From NCBI GenBank assembly GCA_904420265.1, contig CAJFUU010000344.1, forward strand, positions 1 through 23,076: a stretch of DNA of 23,076 nt. Reading direction: 5' to 3'. The position numbers were made by a program, and so were the translations under genes. The stretch is from an uncultured Clostridia bacterium (GTDB lineage: Bacteria > Bacillota > Clostridia > Christensenellales > Aristaeellaceae). Shown here in pieces: positions 14,234 to 22,527 of the stretch. How positions within the stretch are numbered: the stretch's first letter is position 1; each line of letters opens with the position of its first letter. The notes under the pieces were generated by a model, which was given only the letters and a program-made list of their open reading frames with translations, did no database searches and was not told the origin of the DNA.

Positions 14234-14698
14234 TTGAACGGTGCAGAATTTTCGGGCAACTATACGCATACGATTGACCCGAAGGGCCGCGTGACCATTC
14301 CCGCCGCATACCGCGAAGGGCTGGGCGAGGGTTTCACCATTGGCCTGAACAACGAATTCAACGCCATTGCCCTGTATCCCGTGGAGAAATGGGAAGAGAT
14401 TGGCCGGCGCCTGGAGCGCATTCCCGACAGCGACGCCCGCGGCATGGCCTATGTGCGCCTGATCAAGGCTTTCTCTTTCCCGGGCCAACGCCTGGACGGG
14501 CAGGGGCGCGTACTTCTTCCCATGGGTTTGCGTCAGAAGGCAGGAATGGACAAGGCCATCCGCTTTGTGGGCGTGGGACGCTATCTGGAAATCTGGGACG
14601 AGGCCCGCTTTGCCGCCGCCTGCGAGGTGGCTGAAAACGACATTGAAAGCCTGCTTTCCTATGTCAACGACCGCTACTACGGCCCGGACCGGTTCTAA
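14234..14698 (+). CDS. mraZ: MraZ transcriptional regulator of the dcw cluster
   Basis: This 154-residue protein has two SpoVT/AbrB-like halves. The first begins FSGNYTHTIDPKGRVTIPAAYR, close to the MraZ consensus (the DxKGRxxIPxxxR motif). The second has the matching RLDGQGRVLLPMGLRQKAG. MraZ forms a ring that binds direct repeats ahead of its own gene and usually represses the dcw operon. The start is TTG at 14234, supported by a GAGGGGGG run 7-15 bases ahead and by the family N-terminus; there is no suitable ATG. ftsL follows 22 bases later, where rsmH usually stands. Confidence 0.95.
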   Translation: MNGAEFSGNYTHTIDPKGRVTIPAAYREGLGEGFTIGLNNEFNAIALYPVEKWEEIGRRLERIPDSDARGMAYVRLIKAFSFPGQRLDGQGRVLLPMGLRQKAGMDKAIRFVGVGRYLEIWDEARFAAACEVAENDIESLLSYVNDRYYGPDRF

Positions 14699-14720
14699 GG
14701 CGAAAAGAGAGGGAATAGAA

Positions 14721-15092
14721 ATGAACACAAACACGCACAGAAGAGAATTGACGGCGCGCGGGCGCAGGGCCCGCGTGGCGAAGCTTGTATTGGCAGGCGT
14801 GCTCTTTGCCGGCCTGTTTGTGCAGATCGGCATGCTGGCGGGCATTTCCGCCCAGTCCAAGGAACTGGACGCGGTGGGAAAGGAAATTGTCGAACTGAAC
14901 GCGCGCCGCGACAATCTGGAGCTGTCTCTCTCTATGCTTAAAAATCCCGAGCGCATAGAGCAACTGGCCCTGCAGATGGGCATGGAGCGCCCCACGGAGG
15001 ACGCCATCCGCGTTGTGAGCCTGGCGCTTACGCCGGAGGATGCACAAACGCAAACCGCCGAATTGCCCGGCGGGGAAGGAGTGGTCCAGTAA
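14721..15092 (+). CDS. ftsL: FtsL-like septum protein
   Basis: The protein has 123 residues. A basic cytoplasmic start (RRELTARGRRARVAK) is followed by one membrane helix at about residues 21-43 and a coiled-coil segment at about 46-75. Then comes NPERIEQLALQMGM, the short motif that commonly ends the FtsL/DivIC coiled coil. FtsL joins the divisome core and helps activate the septal SEDS-PBP pair, which fits its place directly before the PBP gene. GAGAGGGA lies about eight bases ahead of the ATG. Sequence conservation in this family is low, so the call rests on topology and position. Confidence 0.85.
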   Translation: MNTNTHRRELTARGRRARVAKLVLAGVLFAGLFVQIGMLAGISAQSKELDAVGKEIVELNARRDNLELSLSMLKNPERIEQLALQMGMERPTEDAIRVVSLALTPEDAQTQTAELPGGEGVVQ

Positions 15093-15110
15093 ACTTCAAG
15101 GCGGGGAGGG

Positions 15111-17240
15111 ATGCGGTTGGTTCTCACGGGGCCTGTCGTCCGTCGCCGCCTTGCGGTATGCATGGCCGCCTTTTTTGTCCTGTTTTTGCTTTTAACGGCG
15201 CGGCTTTTCTACTTGCAGGCCATCGCCGCGGAGGATTTGCAGCGCCGGGCGCAGGCGCAGTGGACGAGCGAGTCGGTCATCGCCCCTACGCGGGGCGCCA
15301 TCTATGACCGCGAAGGCACGGTGCTGGCCATGAGCGCCACGGCCTATACCGCCTCGGCCAGCCCCCGGCAGGTAAAAGACGCCGCGGCGTTCGCGCGCAT
15401 ACTCGCGCCCGTGCTGGATATGGAGGAAAGCGAGATCGCCCTGCGCGTTTCCGATACCTCCAAGGGCGGCGTCACGCTCAAACGCCAGCTTTCGCGCGAA
15501 ACCGCGCAGCAGCTCAAAGCCATGATGCTCGAACACGAGCAGGCCGGCTCCGAGGCGCTCGACGGCCTTTACCTGGAAGAGGAGAGCCGCCGCTATTACC
15601 CGATGGGCGCGTTCGCCACCCAGCTTTTGGGGCTGACCACCATCGACGGGGTGGGGCAGGCGGGCCTGGAAGCTTCGCTCAACGATTACCTTTCCGGCCG
15701 CGCCGGAAGCATCCTGGAGGAGATTGACGGCAAGGGCCGCGAACTGAGTTACAGCGCCAGCGAATATGTGCCCGCCGTGGACGGCGGCAGCGTTACGCTT
15801 ACCATCGACGCCTCCATTCAGGCTTTTGCCGAGCGCGCGGCGCGGGAAGCCATGGCGGTCAACAACGCCAAAAGCGTGCGCGTGCTGGTCATGCAACCGC
15901 AGACGGGCGAAATTCTCGCCCTGGTGTGCAAGCCGGACTACGACCTGAACGATCCGCCCCGCGACGATGTGGAGACGCTCACCGAGCGCATGCGCAATAC
16001 GGTGATCGCCGACGCTTACGAGCCGGGTTCGACGTTCAAAATCCTCACCGCCGCCGCCGCGTTGGACGCGGGAGTGACAAATGTGAACGAGGGCTTTTAC
16101 TGCTCTGGTTCCACCTATGTCGAAGGCGGGCGCATCCGCTGCTGGGGCAATCCCCACGGGGCGGAAACCATGGCGGAGGCGCTGGAAAATTCCTGCAACC
16201 CCGTATTTGTGGAGTTGGGATTGCGCCTGGGCATCGAGCGCTTTTACGATTACATGGAGCGCTTCGGCATTGGGGAACCTACGGGCGTGGATATTCCCGG
16301 CGAGGGCAGCGGCATCGTCATCGACGAAAGCGTTGTCAAGCGCGTGGATTTGGCGCGCATCGGCTTTGGCCAATCCGTGGCGGTTACGCCCATACAGCTT
16401 TTAACCGCTGCTTGCTCTGTAATCAACGGCGGAAAGCTGCTTCAGCCCTATGTCGTCAAGGAAATTACCTCGGAAAGCGGTGAGGTAATCGAGCGGGGCG
16501 AAACCGTGGTGCGCGGCACGACCATTTCCGAAGAAACTTCCGCCACCATGCGCCAGCTGCTCCAAAATGTGGTTACGGAAGGCGGCGGGCGCAACGCCTA
16601 CATTGAAGGGTACCGCGTCGGCGGCAAGACCGGCACGGCCCAGGTGTATGTGGACGGCGCCATCTCCACGGATAAGCACATCGGCTCGTTCATCGGCTTC
16701 GCGCCCATGGACGACCCGCAAATCGCGGTGCTGTTCATCGTTGACGAGGCGGACGTGGCCGTGGACTTCGGCTCTACCACCGCGGCGCCGTTTGCCCGGG
16801 ATATACTCGAGCAATCGCTGATTTACCTGGGCGTCGCGCCCGAGACGGACGCGGAGCCCCTTGAAGAGGTTGCGGTGCCGGACGTGACGGGCCTTGCGGT
16901 TTCCGAGGCCATCGACCAGCTTGAGGAAGCGGGGCTGGGGCACGTGCTTTCCGGTTCCGGGGCCACGGTGGAGGGCCAGCTTCCCGCCGCCGGAGCGGGA
17001 ATGACCGAAGGCTCGCTGGTCATGCTATACGTTGAGGGAGAAGCGGTGGCGGATGAAAACAACCGCGTCGCCGTTCCCAATGTAGCGGGCATGTCCGTGG
17101 TCGAGGCAAACAGGCTTTTGCGCTCCTGTGGGCTTACAATGCGCATTGAGGGCAGCGGCGTGGCCGTTTCCCAGTCGCCCGAGGCGGACGCGCGCGTCAC
17201 GCCGACCACATGCGTCACGGTGACGTTTGAGCCGCCATAA
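15111..17240 (+). CDS. spoVD/pbpB: Class B penicillin-binding protein with two PASTA domains
   Basis: This is a peptidoglycan transpeptidase of 709 residues. One membrane helix lies at about residues 13-35, followed by the dimerisation/pedestal region with RGAIYDREG. The transpeptidase domain has the active-site STFK (S307), SCN and KTGTAQ motifs, all intact. Two PASTA domains follow at about 588-643 and 650-709, each beginning VAVPxVxG. PBP2x has two and B. subtilis SpoVD has one, so the choice between division and spore-cortex roles is open. The ATG at 15111 stands almost against GGGGAGGG; a TTG two codons later (15117) has better spacing and may be the real start. It forms a complex with the SEDS protein encoded at 21338-22435. 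Confidence 0.95.
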   Translation: MRLVLTGPVVRRRLAVCMAAFFVLFLLLTARLFYLQAIAAEDLQRRAQAQWTSESVIAPTRGAIYDREGTVLAMSATAYTASASPRQVKDAAAFARILAPVLDMEESEIALRVSDTSKGGVTLKRQLSRETAQQLKAMMLEHEQAGSEALDGLYLEEESRRYYPMGAFATQLLGLTTIDGVGQAGLEASLNDYLSGRAGSILEEIDGKGRELSYSASEYVPAVDGGSVTLTIDASIQAFAERAAREAMAVNNAKSVRVLVMQPQTGEILALVCKPDYDLNDPPRDDVETLTERMRNTVIADAYEPGSTFKILTAAAALDAGVTNVNEGFYCSGSTYVEGGRIRCWGNPHGAETMAEALENSCNPVFVELGLRLGIERFYDYMERFGIGEPTGVDIPGEGSGIVIDESVVKRVDLARIGFGQSVAVTPIQLLTAACSVINGGKLLQPYVVKEITSESGEVIERGETVVRGTTISEETSATMRQLLQNVVTEGGGRNAYIEGYRVGGKTGTAQVYVDGAISTDKHIGSFIGFAPMDDPQIAVLFIVDEADVAVDFGSTTAAPFARDILEQSLIYLGVAPETDAEPLEEVAVPDVTGLAVSEAIDQLEEAGLGHVLSGSGATVEGQLPAAGAGMTEGSLVMLYVEGEAVADENNRVAVPNVAGMSVVEANRLLRSCGLTMRIEGSGVAVSQSPEADARVTPTTCVTVTFEPP

Positions 17241-17262
17241 ATTTACAGGGGGTCAAGTGAGA

Positions 17263-18729
17263 ATGAAACTCAACGCGCTTGCGGGAATTGTTCCCGGCGA
17301 GGTGGAAATATTCGGCGATGCGCAGGTGGAAATTTCCTCTCTGTGTTCGGACACGCGCAAGGTTGCGCCGGGGGCTCTGTTTTTCTGCATTCCCGGCATG
17401 CACACCGACGCGCACGATCTGGCCCCGCAGGCCCTGCAAAGCGGCGCCGTAGCGCTGGTGGTGGAGCGCAAACTCCCCCTGGATTGCCCGCAGGTGAAAG
17501 TGCGCAGCGTGCGCGAAGCGCTTTCCTATATGGCGCAGGAGTTCTTTGGCAATCCCGCCCGCAAAATGAAACTGATAGGCATTACCGGCACGAAGGGCAA
17601 GACCACCTCCAGTTTCCTGATTAAATCCATTCTTGAAGCGGCGGGGCATAAAACCGGCCTGATCGGCACGGTGTGTTCGATGATTGGCGAAGAGGTCATT
17701 CCCTCGCGCCTGACCACGCCCGACCCCATCGAGGTACAGATGCTTTTAAAAAGCATGGCCGATGCGGGCGTGGAGTATGTGGTGATGGAGGTTTCGGCTC
17801 ACGCGCTGGCCATGCACCGCCTCAGCGGCATGCATTTTGCCGTGGCGGCGTTTACAAATTTTTCGCAGGATCATTTGGACTATTTCGGCGATATGGATAC
17901 CTATTTCGCCGCGAAAATGCGCCTGCTGGCGCCGGATATGTCTGACGCCATCGTCTATAACTGCGACGACGAGCGCGTTTCCGAAGGGGTCGCCGCGCTG
18001 GGGCGGGAGGCCCTGCGCACGGGCATTCGCGAATCCAGCTATGTCTACGCCAACGACATTGAAGTCGGCGAGCGCGGCCTTACGTTTCTGCTCACCTGCC
18101 ACAAGCGCTTCCGCGTGATGGTGAAGTTGCGCCTGTCAGGCATTTTCAACGTTTACAACGCCCTGTTGGCCGCGGGCGTGGCCATCGCGCTGGGCATAGG
18201 CCCTGAAGCCATTCGCAACGGCCTGGAAGACGTGCGCGCCGTACCGGGACGCATCGAACTTCTGGAAACGGAAACGCCTTACCGCGTTATCCTTGATTAC
18301 GCGCACTCGCCCGACAGCCTGGAAAACATCCTGAAATCCGTGCGCGAAACCACCAGGGGCCGCCTGATTGCCCTGTTTGGCTGCGGCGGCGACCGCGACC
18401 ACAGCAAACGGCCCATCATGGGCGAAATCGCCGGAGAGCTGGCCGACCTGGTCATCCTCACCAGCGACAACCCCCGCAACGAAGATCCTTTCGAAATTCT
18501 CAACCAGATTGAGGAAGGAATTCGCCACACCGGTTGCGAATATACCGTGATAGAGAACCGCCGCGAGGCGATTCGCCACGCGCTGTCCATCGCCGGAAAT
18601 TCCGATGTGATCGTGCTGGCCGGCAAGGGCCACGAGACATACCAGGAGATCAAGGGCGTCAAGCATGCATTCGACGAAAAGATTGTGGTGCGGGAATTGC
18701 TCGAGGAAATGCGTGGCCGTGGAAAGTAG
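17263..18729 (+). CDS. murE: UDP-MurNAc-L-Ala-D-Glu ligase, meso-DAP type (MurE)
   Basis: This 488-residue cytoplasmic ligase adds the third stem-peptide residue. The ATP loop GTKGKTT lies at about 109-115; HFAVAAFTNFSQDHLDYFGD and the following lysine (AAKMRLL) match the carbamylated-lysine region; DYAHSPDSL and GCGGDRDHSKRP mark the C-terminal domain. SDNPRNEDP at 401-409 contains DNPR, the motif of meso-diaminopimelate-specific enzymes, and AGKGHETYQ is present. AGGGGG lies 10 bases before the ATG at 17263 and 4 bases before an in-frame GTG at 17257, so the exact start is uncertain by two codons; MKLNAL fits the family better. mraY follows after 21 bases, without murF. Confidence 0.97.
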   Translation: MKLNALAGIVPGEVEIFGDAQVEISSLCSDTRKVAPGALFFCIPGMHTDAHDLAPQALQSGAVALVVERKLPLDCPQVKVRSVREALSYMAQEFFGNPARKMKLIGITGTKGKTTSSFLIKSILEAAGHKTGLIGTVCSMIGEEVIPSRLTTPDPIEVQMLLKSMADAGVEYVVMEVSAHALAMHRLSGMHFAVAAFTNFSQDHLDYFGDMDTYFAAKMRLLAPDMSDAIVYNCDDERVSEGVAALGREALRTGIRESSYVYANDIEVGERGLTFLLTCHKRFRVMVKLRLSGIFNVYNALLAAGVAIALGIGPEAIRNGLEDVRAVPGRIELLETETPYRVILDYAHSPDSLENILKSVRETTRGRLIALFGCGGDRDHSKRPIMGEIAGELADLVILTSDNPRNEDPFEILNQIEEGIRHTGCEYTVIENRREAIRHALSIAGNSDVIVLAGKGHETYQEIKGVKHAFDEKIVVRELLEEMRGRGK

Positions 18730-18750
18730 CGCTCGGGAGGACAACAGAAG

Positions 18751-19746
18751 ATGCAAAGGCTGATATTGACCATCATCGCCGCGTTTGTCATGGCCATCGT
18801 CTTTGGCCCGGTGGTGATTCCCTGGCTCAAGCGCATGAAGTTCGGGCAGACGATTTACGACCTTGGCCCGCAATCGCACAAGAAAAAGCAGGGCATCCCC
18901 ACCATGGGCGGCGTTATTTTTGCCGTGCCGGCGCTCATTGCGGCGCTGGCGTTCGCCCAGGGCGAGAGCCGCTGGGATTTTCTGCTGATCGCCATTCTCT
19001 GCGCCGTGGGCTTCGGCCTGGTCGGCTTTGTGGACGACTTTATCAAGGTGAAATTGCACCGCTCGCTGGGCCTCACGCCCAAACAGAAACTGGTGCCACA
19101 GGTGATTATCGCCCTGGGCCTGTCCTTCTGGGCGTACAACCATCCGCTGATCGGCTCAAGTTTGACGGTGCCGTTTTTCGGCGTTGAATGGGAACTGGGC
19201 TGGGCCTATATTCCGGTGATGGTGTTCATCCTGGTGGGCACGGTCAATTCCGCCAACCTGCTCGACGGCCTGGACGGCCTGCTGGGCGGCTGCTCGCTGT
19301 TCGACTTTGCGACGATGGCGCTGATTTGCGTGCTGTTGGCCGGCGCAAACCCGGCCAATGAAGAAAACCTCATCAACACCGCCATTTTCGCCGGAGCCAT
19401 GGCGGGCGGCCTGTTGGGCTTTCTGCGCTTCAACGCCTATCCGGCCAGCGTGTTCATGGGCGATGTCGGTTCGTTTTTCATCGGCGGCGCGCTGGTGGGC
19501 ATTTGCCTGGTGACGCGACTGGCATTGATTCTGCCGGTGATTGCCTTCGCGATGTTCGTCTCCAGCCTTTCGGACATCATTCAGGTGACTTACTTTAAGG
19601 CCACGCACGGCAAGCGCATATTCCGCATGGCGCCGCTGCACCATCACTTTGAACTTGGCGGCATGCCCGAAACGCGCGTGGTGGCGATGTATTACATCGT
19701 AACCGTGCTTTTGTGCCTGTTGGCGCTGCTGGGCTTTACGGCCTAG
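18751..19746 (+). CDS. mraY: Phospho-MurNAc-pentapeptide transferase (MraY)
   Basis: This 331-residue integral membrane enzyme transfers phospho-MurNAc-pentapeptide to undecaprenyl phosphate to form lipid I. It shows the ten-helix profile of the family. The aspartate pair D95-D96 in GFVDDFIKV, the NLLDGLDGL loop (D172, D175) and the HHH triad (H297-H299) in MAPLHHHFELGG are present. MGDVGS replaces the more common MGDTGS; this is conservative. GGGAGGA lies about ten bases ahead of the ATG. It is followed by a 227-bp gap before murD rather than tight coupling. Confidence 0.97.
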   Translation: MQRLILTIIAAFVMAIVFGPVVIPWLKRMKFGQTIYDLGPQSHKKKQGIPTMGGVIFAVPALIAALAFAQGESRWDFLLIAILCAVGFGLVGFVDDFIKVKLHRSLGLTPKQKLVPQVIIALGLSFWAYNHPLIGSSLTVPFFGVEWELGWAYIPVMVFILVGTVNSANLLDGLDGLLGGCSLFDFATMALICVLLAGANPANEENLINTAIFAGAMAGGLLGFLRFNAYPASVFMGDVGSFFIGGALVGICLVTRLALILPVIAFAMFVSSLSDIIQVTYFKATHGKRIFRMAPLHHHFELGGMPETRVVAMYYIVTVLLCLLALLGFTA

Positions 19747-19973
19747 GCGCCGTTTGAAAATTCTCTGAAGCGCGCTCGCAGGGTCTTTCCCGCCGCTTTG
19801 GCGCTGCGGATTCTCCGCGGAAGCGGACGGGAGTTTCCCCATGGCGTTTCCCTTTTCAAACAAACCATGGGAGCGCGCTTTCCAATTTTCGGGATCGGCC
19901 TTTCGGCATGAAGGGGAGCCGGCCGGAATCACGACTTTCCGAAGACACGCCCCGGACCAGTAAGGAGGGTTCT
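19747..19973 (+). other. 227-bp mraY-murD spacer with a nested hairpin
   Basis: A nested stem occupies about 19788-19830: CCCG, then CGCTT, then GCGGA close on TCCGC, AAGCG and CGGG with small bulges. Two further inverted pairs cross each other rather than nest: TTTGAAAA (19753-19760) with TTTTCAAA (19853-19860), and AAGCGCGCTC (19768-19777) with GAGCGCGCTT (19871-19880). CCATGG occurs at both 19839-19844 and 19865-19870. No T-run follows, so I do not call a terminator; it may be an RNA structure or decayed repeat. Confidence 0.5.
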
Positions 19974-21341
19974 ATGCAAATTCGAAAAGCGCTCGTGCTG
20001 GGCATGGCGCGAAGCGGCGCGGCTGCGGCGCGGCTGCTGGTTGCGCGCGGCTGCGAAGTGACGATCTGCGATTTAAAAACCAAAGAGCAATTCGGGGGCG
20101 CGCTGGACGATTTGAACGTGCAGGGCGTCCATTGGCGTCTTGGGGAGGATCCGCTGCCGCTTTTGGACGGCATGGACGCCCTGATCGTCAGCCCCGGTAT
20201 TCCCGATACGCACCCGGCGGTGGTTCGCGCCCGCGAAATGGGCGTGGAAGTGATGGGCGAATTGGAATACGCCTACCGCGAATCCCTGGGGTTGCTGTTG
20301 GCCGTGACCGGCACCAACGGCAAGACCACCACCTGCACGCTGCTGGGCGAAATTTTCAAAAACGCGGGCCGGCGCACCTGGGTGGTGGGCAACATCGGCG
20401 CGCCCTACGCGCAGGCCGTGCCCAAAATGCGGGCCGGGGATGTTACGGTGTGCGAGGTTTCCTCGTTCCAGTTGGAAACGGTTTCGCAGTTCCATCCCGC
20501 CGTCGCCGCGGTGCTCAACGTGACCGAAGATCATTTGAACCGCCACGGCACCATGGAAAATTACATTGCCCTCAAGGAGCGCATTTTCGCCAACTGCCGC
20601 GAAGGCGACGTTGTGACGCTCAATTACGACGACGAAACCACCCGCGCCATGGCCGCGCATACGCGCGCCAAAGTTGTTTGGTTTTCGCGCTCCGGATCGG
20701 CGCCCTCGGGCGCGCTGGTGCGCGAGGGGAAAGTCGTCTTTGTAGACGAGAGCGGCCCGCGCACGGTCTGCGCGGTGGAGGAAATCGCCCTGCCCGGCCC
20801 GCACAACCTGGAAAACGCCCTTGCCGCCACCGCCATGGCCATGTCGGCGGGCATCCCCGCACCGGTGGTGCGCCATACGTTGCGCGCTTTCCAGGGCGTG
20901 GAACACCGCCTGGAGTTCGTGCGCGAACTGGACACGGTGCGCTATATCAACGATTCCAAGGGCACAAACGTGGATTCCACGCTTTGGGCCATACGCTCCA
21001 TGACCGCGCCCACGGTCATTATCCTTGGCGGCAGCTACAAGAAGGCCGATTATCATCCCCTGGCGCGTGAAATGGTGCGCGGCAACATTGCGCACGCCGT
21101 GCTCATTGGCGATACTGCGCAGGCCATTGAAGCCGCCCTCAAGGACGAGGGCTTTACCGCCTATGAACATGCGGGGCACGACTTTGAAAAGGCCGTGCGC
21201 ATCGCCCGGGCGCGCGCCGTTCCCGCCGGGAACGTGCTTTTGTCGCCGGCATGCGCCAGTTTCGATATGTTCACGGATTATGAGGCGCGCGGGCGCGAAT
21301 TTAAGCGGATCGTAAAGGGTCTGGAGTCCAACATGCCTTGA
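19974..21341 (+). CDS. murD: UDP-MurNAc-L-Ala ligase adding D-glutamate (MurD)
   Basis: This 455-residue ligase adds D-glutamate to UDP-MurNAc-L-alanine. A Rossmann-like N-terminal domain begins LVLGMARSGAAAARLL. The ATP loop TGTNGKTTT has K117. VTEDHLNRHGTMENY is followed by the lysine in ALKERIF that is carbamylated in the family. NDSKGTNVDST, GGSYKKADY and LSPACASFDMF complete the usual motif set. AAGGAGGG lies five bases ahead of the ATG at 19974; an upstream in-frame start at 19908 lacks a site and adds non-family residues. The stop overlaps the start of the SEDS gene. Confidence 0.97.
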   Translation: MQIRKALVLGMARSGAAAARLLVARGCEVTICDLKTKEQFGGALDDLNVQGVHWRLGEDPLPLLDGMDALIVSPGIPDTHPAVVRAREMGVEVMGELEYAYRESLGLLLAVTGTNGKTTTCTLLGEIFKNAGRRTWVVGNIGAPYAQAVPKMRAGDVTVCEVSSFQLETVSQFHPAVAAVLNVTEDHLNRHGTMENYIALKERIFANCREGDVVTLNYDDETTRAMAAHTRAKVVWFSRSGSAPSGALVREGKVVFVDESGPRTVCAVEEIALPGPHNLENALAATAMAMSAGIPAPVVRHTLRAFQGVEHRLEFVRELDTVRYINDSKGTNVDSTLWAIRSMTAPTVIILGGSYKKADYHPLAREMVRGNIAHAVLIGDTAQAIEAALKDEGFTAYEHAGHDFEKAVRIARARAVPAGNVLLSPACASFDMFTDYEARGREFKRIVKGLESNMP

Positions 21342-22435
21342 CCCGCCGCGTGGACCGTGGCGTGCTGTTTTCCTTCCTGCTGCTGGTTCTTACGGGCCTG
21401 GTCGTGCTCTATGCGGCCAGCTATTACAATGCGCAGGACGACGGCAGCGCCCTTTCGGAAGTCTATTCGCAGCTTGTCGGCATCGCCGCCGGCGCGGCGA
21501 TGATGTTTGTTATCCTGCGCCTGGACTACCGAAAACTCAACCAGCCGGCGGTGGTGATGACGCTGGTGGGCGTGAGCGTTGTTTTGCTGATACTGGTGGC
21601 CATCCCCGGCGTGGGCAGGATGCTCAACGGCTCGCGGCGTTGGCTGCGCGTGGGGCCTTTGAGTTTCCAGCCTTCGGAACTTGCCAAGTATGCCATGATC
21701 CTCTTCCTGGCCCGCGCGCTCAGCGCCCCGGGGCGGGATGTGCGCCGGTTTTTCACCGGGCTGGTGCCGCTGTTTGTGGTGCCGGGCGCGATGTTCATGC
21801 TCATTCTTTTGCAGCCGAACCTCTCCACGGCCGGAAGCATACTCATCGTCGCGGCGGTGATGGTGCTCATGGCCGGGGCGCGCTGGCTGCACATGGGGCT
21901 GGTGGGCGTGGCGGGCGCGGCGCTGGGCACGTTCTATGCGCTTTCGGAGGACTACCGCCGTGCGCGGTTGATGTCCTTTCGCGACCCCTTCGCCTATCTG
22001 ACCAACGAGGGTTATCAGCTTTCGCAGTCCCTGATGGCCTTCGGTTCGGGCGGCCTGTTTGGCATGGGATTGGGCAAGGGACGGCAGAAGTACGCCTTTT
22101 TGCCGTATCCGGAGAGCGATTTTATCTTCGCCGTGGTGGGCGAGGACCTGGGCTTTTTTGGTTGCGTGGCGGTGCTTGCCATGTTTGCGGCGTTTGTGTT
22201 TTTCGGCCTGCGCGTGGCCATGCGCTGTCAGGACCGTTTTGGAAGCCTGCTGGCCGGCGGCATCACGGCCATGATTGGCGTGCAGTGTGTGCTCAACGTG
22301 GCGGTGGTGATCGGCCTGATGCCCACCACGGGGCTGCCGCTGCCTTTCTTCAGCGCCGGGGGCACGTCTATTTCCATCATCATGGGCGCGGTAGGGCTTC
22401 TGCTCAATATTTCCCGCGATGCGGACCCAATCTGA
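21338..22435 (+). CDS. ftsW/spoVE: SEDS-family septal or spore-cortex glycosyltransferase (FtsW/SpoVE)
   Basis: The protein has 365 residues and about ten membrane helices. SEDS proteins polymerise lipid II together with a class B PBP. Landmarks are NGSRRWLRVGPLSFQPSELAK, the large external loop with RDPFAYLTNEGYQLSQSL, PESDFIFAVVGEDLGF and the C-terminal LPLPFFSAGGTS. The start is TTG at 21338, overlapping the murD stop codon as TTGA, with GGAG 12 bases ahead. A GTG four codons later is an alternative. Whether it serves division or sporulation cannot be told from sequence alone; its position after murD matches spoVE of B. subtilis. murG, normally next, is absent. Confidence 0.95.
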   Translation: MTRRVDRGVLFSFLLLVLTGLVVLYAASYYNAQDDGSALSEVYSQLVGIAAGAAMMFVILRLDYRKLNQPAVVMTLVGVSVVLLILVAIPGVGRMLNGSRRWLRVGPLSFQPSELAKYAMILFLARALSAPGRDVRRFFTGLVPLFVVPGAMFMLILLQPNLSTAGSILIVAAVMVLMAGARWLHMGLVGVAGAALGTFYALSEDYRRARLMSFRDPFAYLTNEGYQLSQSLMAFGSGGLFGMGLGKGRQKYAFLPYPESDFIFAVVGEDLGFFGCVAVLAMFAAFVFFGLRVAMRCQDRFGSLLAGGITAMIGVQCVLNVAVVIGLMPTTGLPLPFFSAGGTSISIIMGAVGLLLNISRDADPI

Positions 22436-22527
22436 TGGGTGGACACGCACCTTTTCCCGCGCATTCCCATAACATAGACAGGAGCGATGTTTTATCGCCC
22501 GGATGCTATGGAAGGCGGCGAGGAGAT

